36,288 nt of DNA from Chloroflexota bacterium (GTDB taxonomy: Bacteria > Chloroflexota > Chloroflexia > Chloroflexales > Roseiflexaceae), in NCBI GenBank assembly GCA_030550675.1, contig JAUQOW010000015.1, positions 1-36,288 on the forward strand, written 5' to 3'. Shown piece after piece: positions 1 through 7,700 of the stretch. How positions within the stretch are numbered: position 1 is the first letter of the stretch; each line of letters opens with the position of its first letter. The notes beneath the pieces are model-generated. The model was given only the letters and a program-made list of their open reading frames with translations, was not told the origin of the DNA and ran no database searches. A program made the translations under genes and the position numbers.

Positions 1-292
1 CATCGGCGCCGATTATCGAAAAACGACAACCATCGCCTTTACCGCCGCCAGCAATAACTTCGAACTGGCGATCGCCGTGGCGGTGGCTGTCTTCGGCATC
101 GGATCCGGCGCTGCATTTGCCGCTGTCATTGGTCCGCTGGTCGAAGTGCCGGTGATGATCGGGCTGGTCAATGTCGCCTTTCTTTTCCAGCGTCGCTATT
201 TTGCAGCGGAAGCGCAACCCGCCGAGCCGCAGATTATCGCCGCCGCCGCAGAAGGATGCCCGCCGCCGGTCAACGATCCTGGCGCACAATAG
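1..292 (+). CDS. acr3: ACR3-family arsenite efflux transporter, C-terminal part
   Basis: This is the 3' end of a gene that begins before the window. Reading from base 2, the frame is open to the TAG at 290-292. The conserved stretch [19 protein letters not shown] and the following [18 protein letters not shown] match the last two membrane helices of ACR3-type arsenite/H+ antiporters, which expel As(III) through the inner membrane. The ORF-track start (GTG at 77) lies inside a conserved helix and is not the true start. After the last helix comes an unusual hydrophilic tail of about 30 residues rich in Ala/Pro with one Cys. Upstream ars genes cannot be seen. The family call is firm; substrate is known from the family only. 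Confidence 0.9.
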   Translation, partial: IGADYRKTTTIAFTAASNNFELAIAVAVAVFGIGSGAAFAAVIGPLVEVPVMIGLVNVAFLFQRRYFAAEAQPAEPQIIAAAAEGCPPPVNDPGAQ

Positions 293-298
293 ATAGCG

Positions 299-682
299 TC
301 ATCCGGCGCCAAGTCTGGCAACGATGAGTTCAGCCGTTGCCAGGTTGGTCGCCAGCGGGATGTTGTACAGGTTGCAGACCCGCAACAACCCCTGAATGTC
401 TGGCTCGTGCGGATGGGCGTAGAGCGGGTCGACCAGGAAGATGACGCTATCGATTTCTCCCTGAGCGACCCGCGCCGCGATCTGCGCGTCGCCTCCCATC
501 GGACCGGAGAGCGTCCGTTCGACTTCCAGGCGCGTCGCGCGCGCGACGCGTTCGCCGGTCGTGCCGGTGGCGACCAGGCGACACCGGGCAAGCGTATCGC
601 GGTGCCGCAGCGCGAACAACACCATATCGTCCTTCTTGCGATCATGCGCAATCAGCGCCAACGTCGGCTGTCGGATCGTCAC
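299..682 (-). CDS. mgsA: Methylglyoxal synthase
   Basis: The product converts dihydroxyacetone phosphate to methylglyoxal and phosphate, the glycolytic bypass used under phosphate stress, in the cytosol. Visible family signatures are LALIAHDRKKDDM, the phosphate-binding GTTG, SGPMGGDAQI with a catalytic-type Asp, and a closing HEPDIQGLLRVC...IPLATNLATAE. The ORF track starts at 730, but a GTG at 682 sits 6-7 bases after a GAGGAG Shine-Dalgarno and gives 127 residues with the conserved core starting almost at once, so I prefer it. It is convergent with the ACR3 gene, with only 6 bases between stops. No partner gene for methylglyoxal detoxification is adjacent. Confidence 0.93.
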   Translation of the reverse strand: MTIRQPTLALIAHDRKKDDMVLFALRHRDTLARCRLVATGTTGERVARATRLEVERTLSGPMGGDAQIAARVAQGEIDSVIFLVDPLYAHPHEPDIQGLLRVCNLYNIPLATNLATAELIVARLGAG

Positions 683-795
683 CTCTCGCTCCTCGCTGCA
701 CAGAATGGAACCCGCCGTATCATACACCACTCAGGTTTCAGCAACAACGCTGTAATCTCTGGCGCTGGAAACACGCTCGCGCCAGGAGTACGATC

Positions 796-831
796 ATGGC
801 GGAAACGACACGCTGTCGGAGACCGTTATGA
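796..831 (+). CDS. Possible 11-residue leader peptide
   Basis: A short frame (ATG at 796, TGA at 829-831) has an AGGAG eight bases upstream. Its stop overlaps the start of the following Tat-exported protein in an ATGA arrangement (828-831), the classic geometry for translational coupling. A 7-bp inverted repeat (CTGGCGC / GCGCCAG, 759-785) lies just upstream. The downstream gene has its own GGAG, so this may be coincidence. No similarity is recognisable at this length. Confidence 0.3.
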   Translation: MAETTRCRRPL

Positions 832-1685
832 TCACACGTCGTCAGTTTCTCAAAGCATCAATCGCGGCGTGCGCCGCTTCGACGCTTGCAGCGATCACTC
901 GCGCCAGCGAGCGCCCATCACATCAGGTCTACCTTCCGCTGGTGCATGCGCCGCCTGCACCGCCTCCCCCAACCGCTACGCCTCCGCCTCCCACGCCGGC
1001 TCCTCCGCCGCTGCCAGAAGACGATCTGCCCCCCATTCTTGATGACGCGCCGATTGTCGGGCGGGCTACCGGCACAGAGGCGATGGCGATCAACTGGTTT
1101 GTCCCGCGCGCCGACCGCAGTTACACCTCCTTCGACATTGGCGTCATCGTCGGCGCATACCGCTCCATCGGCGAAATGGTCGGCATAGACTGGTTCCTGG
1201 CGCTGGCACAGATGGCGCACGAAACCGGTCACCTGACCAGTTTCTGGAGCCTGCGCCCGCAGCGCAACCCGGCAGGCATTGGCGTCACCGGCGAGTGGCG
1301 CGCCGATCCGCCGCCCGACCCGACCGGATGGGCGTACAACACGCAACGGCAACGCTGGGAGCGCGGCATCAGCTTTCCAACCTGGGCTGAACACGCTGTT
1401 CCGGCGCACCTGGGGCGCCTGCTGGCATATGCGCTCACCGACGCACAGGCGAACGATGCGCAGCGCGAACTGATCGCCAAAGCCCTCGCCGTGCGCCCCC
1501 TGTCGCCTTCCCTGCGCGGCGTAGCGCCGACCATTCTGGGTCTCAACGGCAGGTGGGCAGTGCCTGGCGCGACGTATGGACAGTCCATCGTCGTCCTGGC
1601 GCGCCGTATGCGCTACGGACCCGCTGCCTTCGAGCTGAGCGCCCCCGCCGACGAGGATGGGGACGTGATGCCGGAAGGGTCGTAA
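828..1685 (+). CDS. Tat-exported glucosaminidase-like cell-wall hydrolase
   Basis: 285 residues. The N-terminus has a twin-arginine signal (TRRQFLKAS followed by an Ala-rich hydrophobic stretch), so export in folded form is likely. Residues ~33-65 carry the motif VYLPLV and then a Pro/Thr-rich linker. The rest resembles glucosaminidase/lysozyme-like domains of peptidoglycan hydrolases: LALAQMAHETGHLTSFWS has the usual position of the catalytic Glu, and it is followed by NPAGIGVTG and a FPTWAEHAV segment. A role in cleaving wall glycan is inferred. The ATG at 828 follows GGAG by 7 bases. It stands alone, divergent from mgsA. The LPLV motif recurs at the C-terminus of the giant secreted protein encoded at 4.7-9.3 kb. 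Confidence 0.72.
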   Translation: MITRRQFLKASIAACAASTLAAITRASERPSHQVYLPLVHAPPAPPPPTATPPPPTPAPPPLPEDDLPPILDDAPIVGRATGTEAMAINWFVPRADRSYTSFDIGVIVGAYRSIGEMVGIDWFLALAQMAHETGHLTSFWSLRPQRNPAGIGVTGEWRADPPPDPTGWAYNTQRQRWERGISFPTWAEHAVPAHLGRLLAYALTDAQANDAQRELIAKALAVRPLSPSLRGVAPTILGLNGRWAVPGATYGQSIVVLARRMRYGPAAFELSAPADEDGDVMPEGS

Positions 1686-1790
1686 ATATGTGGGACGTTG
1701 CACGGTGCACGTTGAATGTTGAACGTGGGAAAGGTCGTTGGTTGCCGGTGGGAAGGTTCTACGTTGCACGGTGCACGTTGCGGACAGCGG
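1686..1790 (+). repeat. Degenerate heptanucleotide repeats (GTTGCAC/GTTGAAT type)
   Basis: Immediately after the hydrolase stop, the sequence falls into 7-base units (GTTGCAC, GGTGCAC, GTTGAAT, GTTGAAC, GTGGGAA). The block TTGCACGGTGCACGTTG occurs twice, near 1697 and 1764. The region is non-coding. The following 130 bases to about 1920 hold nothing I can identify. Confidence 0.6.
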
Positions 1791-1920
1791 GTAGGGGCGC
1801 GCCATTGGCGCATCCACCGAATAGCGCAAACGTGGCACAGGAAGGGGCGCGCAATCAGCGAAAGCTGTGCGCGGGTTCATTGGCAGCAACGATCACGCAA
1901 CGGATGCAAAGATTATAACC

Positions 1921-1970
1921 CTCAACCCCTAACCCCTAACCCCTCTCCTGGTTCTCGGTTCTCAGTTCTT
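1921..1970 (+). repeat. Heptanucleotide arrays (AACCCCT)n and (GGTTCTC)n
   Basis: Telomere-like copies of the heptamer AACCCCT run from about 1923 to 1944. They are followed by GGTTCTC GGTTCTC AGTTCTT (1950-1970), which abuts the inverted-repeat element starting at 1972. The same GGTTCTC heptads resume on the far side of that element (2143-2163). Confidence 0.75.
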
Positions 1971-1971
1971 A

Positions 1972-2141
1972 TAGGAAGATCAACCAGACGTTGGACAATC
2001 TCGTGATCGGCGTTGGCTTCGACAGGCTCAGCCAACGCCGGTGGCGCCGGTCGAACCCAACCCCGGTGGCGCCGGTCGAACCCAACGCCGACCGCTCCAC
2101 AGGTATAGGCGTGTTTGTCCGGGTTTAGATTGATCTTCCTA
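1972..2141 (+). repeat. MITE-like element, family 1, copy a
   Basis: A 170-bp element bounded by inverted ends: TAGGAAGATCAACC-N7-GGACAA on the left (1972-1998), and on the right (2115-2141) its complement, TTGTCC-N7-GATTGATCTTCCTA. The interior has the hairpin-forming core GTTGGCTTCGACAGGCTCAG...CCAAC and two direct copies of GGTGGCGCCGGTCGAACCCAA. No ORF encodes a transposase. Related copies lie at about 9.6, 11.8, 11.9 and 15.3 kb. Confidence 0.8.
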
Positions 2142-2216
2142 CTGGTTCTCGGCGCCAGGTTCTCAGCAAGACATGGTATACTTTCCAGAAATCCTGTTTG
2201 TGCGGAGCCGGGAGAT

Positions 2217-3311
2217 ATGAACGACGCCTCGTTACAGCGCGACCTGACCAGACTGACCTGCGACCTGATTGCGTTCCCTTCGACCGCTGACTGCCCTGAT
2301 GCGCTGGTTGCCGCTATTGATTATGTTGAGCAGTATGCGCGCAGCGCAGGCGCCCGGTTCGTTCACCGCTTCGACGTTGAGCAGAAGCCCAGCCTGATGG
2401 TCACGCTGCGCGACACGCACACACCTGCCATCATTCTCAACGGGCATCTCGATGTTGTGGCGGCGCGCGCCGAACAGTATCAGCCGGTCGTGCGCGATGG
2501 GCGGATCTACGGTCGCGGCAGCCAGGACATGAAGGGCGCGTGCGCGGTTCTGATGCGTCTGATGGGCGATCTGGCCGCCCTGCCGGATCCGCCCGATGTC
2601 GGGTTTATGTTTGTGACCGATGAGGAGATCGGCGGGTTCCACGGCACGAACTATCTGCTGGAGCACGGCTGGCGTTCAACGTTCTTCATCGCCGCCGAGC
2701 CGACCGATCTCAACATCTGCTACGCCGCCAAGGGCATGGTGCGCTTCGACATCACCCTCCATGGACGACCGGCGCACGGTTCGCGCCCGTGGGAGGGAGT
2801 CAATCCGATCCACCTGCTGCGCGACGGTTTGCTGGCGCTCGAACGACGCTTCCCAACGCCGCGCGAGGCGGTCTGGGCGACAACCGCCGCTCCAACCGTG
2901 GTTCGTGGCGGCGACACGCTCAACCGCATTCCTGAGTCGGTGACGCTCGCGCTTGACATTCGCCATGTCCCCGAAGAAACCCCCGACGAGATTGAAGAAG
3001 CGGTGCGCGCCTGCTTCCCCGGCGCCACCGTGACGCGCAACAGCAATGGCGGCATCCCGCTGATGACCGACCCCAACGATCCGCATCTTGCGCGGCTGGC
3101 TGCCAGCGTCGAGCGTATCACCGGACGTCAGCCGGCATTCTACCGCGAGCACTACGGTTCAGACGCTCGCTTCTACAGCGGCGCAGGCATCCCGGCGATC
3201 TGCTTCGGACCGGCGGGCGAAGGGTTGCACTCCGACCATGAATGGGTGAATATCGCCAGTCTGGAACAACTGTATCGGATTCTGCGCGATTTCGTGACCA
3301 CCGCGCAGTAA
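2217..3311 (+). CDS. M20-family metallopeptidase (ArgE/DapE/CPG2-like)
   Basis: A 364-residue cytosolic zinc hydrolase of the type that removes acyl groups or cleaves small peptides. Family motifs are clear: NGHLDVV with the first metal His and a catalytic Asp, GRGSQDMKG with the bridging Asp, TDEEIGG with the catalytic Glu pair, AAEPTDL with a metal ligand, and near the C-terminus GLHSDHEWV with the last His. The lid (dimerisation) domain sits between. The track's start at 2115 would begin inside a dispersed repeat. The ATG at 2217, nine bases after a GGAG, starts with a normal M20 N-terminus. A TATACT (2177-2182) may be its -10 box, but no -35 is convincing. The exact substrate (acetylornithine, succinyl-diaminopimelate or other) cannot be told. 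Confidence 0.85.
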   Translation: MNDASLQRDLTRLTCDLIAFPSTADCPDALVAAIDYVEQYARSAGARFVHRFDVEQKPSLMVTLRDTHTPAIILNGHLDVVAARAEQYQPVVRDGRIYGRGSQDMKGACAVLMRLMGDLAALPDPPDVGFMFVTDEEIGGFHGTNYLLEHGWRSTFFIAAEPTDLNICYAAKGMVRFDITLHGRPAHGSRPWEGVNPIHLLRDGLLALERRFPTPREAVWATTAAPTVVRGGDTLNRIPESVTLALDIRHVPEETPDEIEEAVRACFPGATVTRNSNGGIPLMTDPNDPHLARLAASVERITGRQPAFYREHYGSDARFYSGAGIPAICFGPAGEGLHSDHEWVNIASLEQLYRILRDFVTTAQ

Positions 3312-3320
3312 CCGGCAGCG

Positions 3321-4508
3321 TTACTCCGCGGTCGCTTCTGCAAACGCGAGATGCAACGCCATAACCATCAGCGTTCGCCACGGATCGTCGCCTGAAGCGG
3401 GTGAAACGACGGTTTCGCGCATTCCACGCGCCAGCGTCACGGTATTCTGACGCAGGAAAAGCACGCTTCCGCCCGCTGCCCGGTGAGATCGCAGCGCCGG
3501 ATGATCGCCGGAGCGCGCTATCAGCACAAGAGGGCACGGCGCATATTCAGCGAGCGCCAGGATCGCCGGATCATCAGCATTCAGCACCGCTCTCCCATCC
3601 GATGCGGTCACCAGCAACGCCACTCCCAGCGCGCGCGCCAGGTCATCGCGGCTGCCCGCCTCGGACGCGAGTTCCTCCGGCAGATCGAGCAACGCGCTGA
3701 CAAGGCATTGTTCGATCGGCAACCCGCGCCAGAGCAGGTCAACCGGTTCAAGATCAAGCACAATGACATCGGCGGAAGGATCGATAAGACAATTGCGCGC
3801 CGCGTCGAACGAGGCGGTCAGTGCACTCGCCACGCTGCCCGGTTGCTGCTGAAGACGGGAAACAAATGCAGCCGTTGCTGCGGATGTCGCTCCGCCCGAA
3901 ACGGCAACAACCGGAACGATGCCCAGACGATCCCAGGGAACGAGCGCACTGGCGGTTGATCGGGCAAACGGCGGCGAACCAATGCCGATGTCCGCTTCGC
4001 GGAGCGTCGGTTTGCGTTCACGAAACAGCGCGGGATCAATCGCATAACCACGCGCGCCGTAGCCGATCTGGAGCAACCCATCATGGCGCACAAATGAAGG
4101 CAATCCCCGCGCCGACGCCTCAGCCATCAATTGCAATGCCTGCAACGGCAACGCTTCGGCTCGACGCTTCTTTTGCAGGTCCCACAGCGGGCTATCGGCG
4201 TCCCATGTCTCATCCTCGGCGGACTGCGCATTGAGCAGCGCGACGACATACCGCACCATATCGGCGCCGATGGCGGGCATTGGCGTGACGAAAAACAGTT
4301 CATGCCAGACAGCATCATCCATCCCGCGGCTCTCGATGTGGGGATTGCCGATTACCAGCCCGATCCGTTGAGCCGTGTCCTTCACTGCTGCGCGCAGCGC
4401 TGAAGTCTCGTTACGACTGGCGCGAAGGCGCGCCAGGACGCTGGGACGCGGATCGAAGCGATTGGGACCCTCGAATCGTGCGATATGAACAAGCTCAATG
4501 CTCACCAT
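3321..4508 (-). CDS. Cyanophycin synthetase-like / Mur ligase-like protein, apparently degenerate
   Basis: 395 residues. The N-terminal ~60 residues (RFEGPNRFDPRPSVLARL) and the segment SFVRHDGLLQIGYGARGY resemble the N-terminal domain of cyanophycin synthetase CphA and its link to the ATP-grasp domain. The next part resembles the C-terminal Mur-ligase half (IVPVVAVSGGA, later VLNADDPAILALAE). Two things are odd: the ATP-grasp domain expected between them is absent, and the Mur P-loop (GTNGKTT in active enzymes) reads SGGATSAAT without the Lys. It is therefore probably not an active synthetase; a binding or regulatory role is conceivable. The start has a GAAGGG a few bases upstream. It converges with the M20 gene, 9 bases apart. 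The similarity is from memory of CphA motifs, not a search. Confidence 0.5.
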   Translation of the reverse strand: MVSIELVHIARFEGPNRFDPRPSVLARLRASRNETSALRAAVKDTAQRIGLVIGNPHIESRGMDDAVWHELFFVTPMPAIGADMVRYVVALLNAQSAEDETWDADSPLWDLQKKRRAEALPLQALQLMAEASARGLPSFVRHDGLLQIGYGARGYAIDPALFRERKPTLREADIGIGSPPFARSTASALVPWDRLGIVPVVAVSGGATSAATAAFVSRLQQQPGSVASALTASFDAARNCLIDPSADVIVLDLEPVDLLWRGLPIEQCLVSALLDLPEELASEAGSRDDLARALGVALLVTASDGRAVLNADDPAILALAEYAPCPLVLIARSGDHPALRSHRAAGGSVLFLRQNTVTLARGMRETVVSPASGDDPWRTLMVMALHLAFAEATAE

Positions 4509-4617
4509 TTTTACCCTTCACGGGGAATGCTGTCAGGAACCATGGTACCAGATCTTCCAGGTGACACCTGGGCCTTCGGTTCGCACGCCTCTGCGAGGAA
4601 TGGAAAGGCGGGGCGTT

Positions 4618-4663
4618 CTGATGCCTGAAGCGGGCGATTCGACGCGCAGGCTTGCCCGAAACA
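4618..4663 (+). repeat. Dispersed ~45-bp block (TGAAGCGGGCGATTC type), copy 1
   Basis: The block ctgatgCCtGAAGCGGGCGATTC...GCTtGCCCGAAAC also occurs at about 9873-9919 with modest divergence. It lies in the gap between the cyanophycin-synthetase-like gene and the terminator of the giant secreted protein gene. It is non-coding and of unknown role. Confidence 0.55.
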
Positions 4664-4696
4664 GAAAAAAACCACCCTCGAATTTCGAGGGTGGTT
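4664..4696 (-). terminator. Rho-independent terminator of the giant secreted protein gene
   Basis: A near-perfect hairpin (ACCACCCTCGAA paired with TTCGAGGGTGGT, about 4670-4696) is followed on the minus strand by a run of seven T residues. It lies 30 bases past the stop codon of the minus-strand gene, the expected place and orientation. Confidence 0.92.
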
Positions 4697-4725
4697 GAAA
4701 CCGTGTTGCGCTACCGAATAAAGCT

Positions 4726-7700
4726 TCAGCGTTGGACCAGCGGCAGGAACAGCTGATACTGCGGCGGCGCCGCTGGCGCAGGCGTTACGGTAATACGCAC
4801 CTCGACCGGCGCCGACTGATCCTCGCTATCGAACGCCGCGATCTGGAATCTATCGACGCCAACGAAGGTTCGCTGCGGCGTGTACGTGAACGACCCGTCG
4901 GGATTGAGCGTCAGCGTGCCATTCGCTGGCTGGCTGATCAGCACTGCTGTCAGCGGCTCGCCGTCCGGGTCGCTCGCGCCGGTCAACACGCCCGGCGCTG
5001 GCACGGTCAACGGCTGCTGGTTGGTTGTCGTCCACTCGTTTGGCTGCGCGGTCGGCGGGCGGTTCCCCTTCTGCACCATGATGCGCACCTCGACCGGCGC
5101 CGACTGATCCTCACCATCGAACGCCGCAATCTGGAATCGATCGACGCCAACGAAGGTTCGCTGCGGCGTATACGTGAACGACCCGTCGGGATTGAGCGTC
5201 AGCGTGCCATGGGTCGGGGACAGGATCAGAGTTGCCGTGATCGGATCGCCGTCCGGGTCGCTCGCGCCGGTCAGCACGCCCGGCGCTGGCACGGTCAGCG
5301 GCTGCCGGTTGGTTGTCGTCCACTCGTTCGGTTGCGCGGTCGGCAGGCGGTTCCCCTTCTGCACCGTGATGCGCACCTCGACCGGCGCCGACTGATCCTC
5401 GCCATCGAACGCCGCGATCTGGAATCTATCGATGCCAACGAAGGTTCGTTGCGGCGTATACGTGAACGACCCGTCGGGATTGAGCGTCAGCGTGCCATGG
5501 GTCGGGGACAGGATCAGAGTTGCCGTGATCGGATCGCCGTCCGGGTCGCTCGCGCCGGTCAGCACGCCCGGCGCTGGCACGGTCAGCGGCCGCCGGTTGG
5601 TCGTCGTCCACTCGTTCGGCTGCACAGTTGGCGGACGGTTCGGCGTGACGCGAATGATCACCGTCGTCGGCGGCGCGCTGAGGCGACCATCGCTGGCTGT
5701 GTATGTGAACGAGTCGTCGCCGATGAACCCTTCAGCCGGAACGTAGGTGAAGGAACCGTCACTGTTGAACGTCAGCGTCCCGCTCAGCGGCCCACTGGTC
5801 AGCGTGATCTGGATCGGATCGCCGTCGCCGTCGCTATCGTTGGCGCGAACGCCGGGCGCTGCAACCTGGAGCGTCTGACCCGGACGCGTGAAATACGTTT
5901 CGCCCGGCGCCCATGGCGCAAGGTTCGGCACAAGGCGCTCGCCTCGACCGACCGTTACCGCCAGATCGCGATAGCGCCCCTCGATTTCGCGCCCAAATGC
6001 GCTATCAAAACTGACAGGAGCGCTCTCGACCAGCCCCAGCGAGAAGCGGCGCTGACCCTGCAACTCCTGGCGCAGCGTCTGCGATGTGTCGGTCCACTCG
6101 CGGCGACCGAACCCAAAGACGGTCATCCCATTCTGCCAGCCGGAGGAGTCATTCTGATAGCGGTACATATCGATGGTCGCATCGGCATCGTCGTGGTGCG
6201 CCAGCCACAATGCCCGACCGCCCTGAGACGGTTCGCCCGCACGGAAATAGACCCACTCCGGACCGTTGATATCAGCGTGGAAGCGTTCGTTATAAGAGAA
6301 ACTGGGATCGACCGCAATTCCGGACAATCCGTCGCCGCGCACCCAGCGATCGCCCTCGTTCAGCGTCCCGCCCGGCGTGCCCTCATACAGCCACCAGTAC
6401 AGGAACGGACTCACGCCTCTCGGCGTCCTGGGGATCACGGTCATGCGGACGCTGTTGGGGAAGAACTCCCACACTGCTTCCCACTGTCCGTTGCTGCTCA
6501 CCGAGCGAATGATCGTGCGCAGCGTTCCTTCCTGCTCAATCGTGCTGGTCGAGCGCTGGTTCACGCCGAGTTCATTCCCCTGGAGCAAACCGGTAGCGGT
6601 CGTGTCTGGAATGGGGAACACATTGTAGTACCCTGGATGGAAGACCGGACCGATGTTGGGAATGCCGCGATAGGCGCCCGCTGAGTCGGCGGCAGGATTG
6701 TACGAAATCCAGTCCGCATTCGAGCGATCAAACAGACTGATGAGTGCGCCGCCGTTGAGCGAGTAGTAGAAGGTCGCATTGCGCTCGCCGCTGGAATTGC
6801 GCGTTTCAATGACTGTTGCAAGGTCGCGCTGATAGGTCAGTGTTGGGGTGACGACTCTCGTAAGCGGCGCGAAGTCCGGCGGCGCGAAGCGTCCCTGGGT
6901 CTCGAAGTAGACGAAGAAGCGCCGGGTGACGTTTGCTTCGGTGCGTCCGCGCAGCAGCACGAGCAGCGTTCCGCGCGCGTTGGTTGTCGCGTTGTACGTC
7001 GTTGCGGGATCGAACTGATAGACGACGTTTGGATCAACGAGATTGCCAGCCGCATCAACTTCGACGACGCGGATCGAGTCGCGCAACAGCGCGCCACTGC
7101 CCCCCGCCTGCGACAGCGCAGCCGTGAAGTTGATATCGAACTCGGCGACGTGATCGTTCCGCGGATATATCCCTGATCGCGCTTCGAGCGGAACGCGGTA
7201 GCGCCAGCCGTTCAGATGCCAGTCGCCGGGCGGCGGCGGCGTTCCCGGAGTCAGGACCGTGATTGTCGCCGTGGCAACGCTGGTCTGCGCGCCATCGTTG
7301 GCGCTGATTGTCAGCGGGAAGCGCCCGCCGTTATTGTAGCGATAACTTAATTGGAACGAACCATCCGGGTTCAAATCGAGCGGCTGCGCGCCGCTGCCGT
7401 CGCCATAATCGACGGTGGCGGTCAGGCTGGACGCATCGGGATCGCGGATGACGCCGGTGCGGGTGAACACGTCTCCCGGATTGAGCAGTGCGCCCTCGCC
7501 GAGCAGGATGTCCGGCGGGTCGTTCACCGCCTGAACGTTGATCGAAACGGTGGCGGTCGCGCTGCGTCCGTACTGGTCGTCGACGCGGAAGACGAAACTA
7601 TCGCTGCCATTGGCATCGGGGTTGGGAATGTACGTCAGGTTTGGCGCAATGCCGCGCAGCACGCCAAGCGTCGGCGGCGTCACGATAGTGTATTGCAACG

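Noticed and set aside
4732-6684. 650-aa plus-strand ORF opposite the giant gene
   Set aside because: Arg/His-rich shadow of the minus-strand gene. The minus frame has signal peptide, domains, promoter and terminator.
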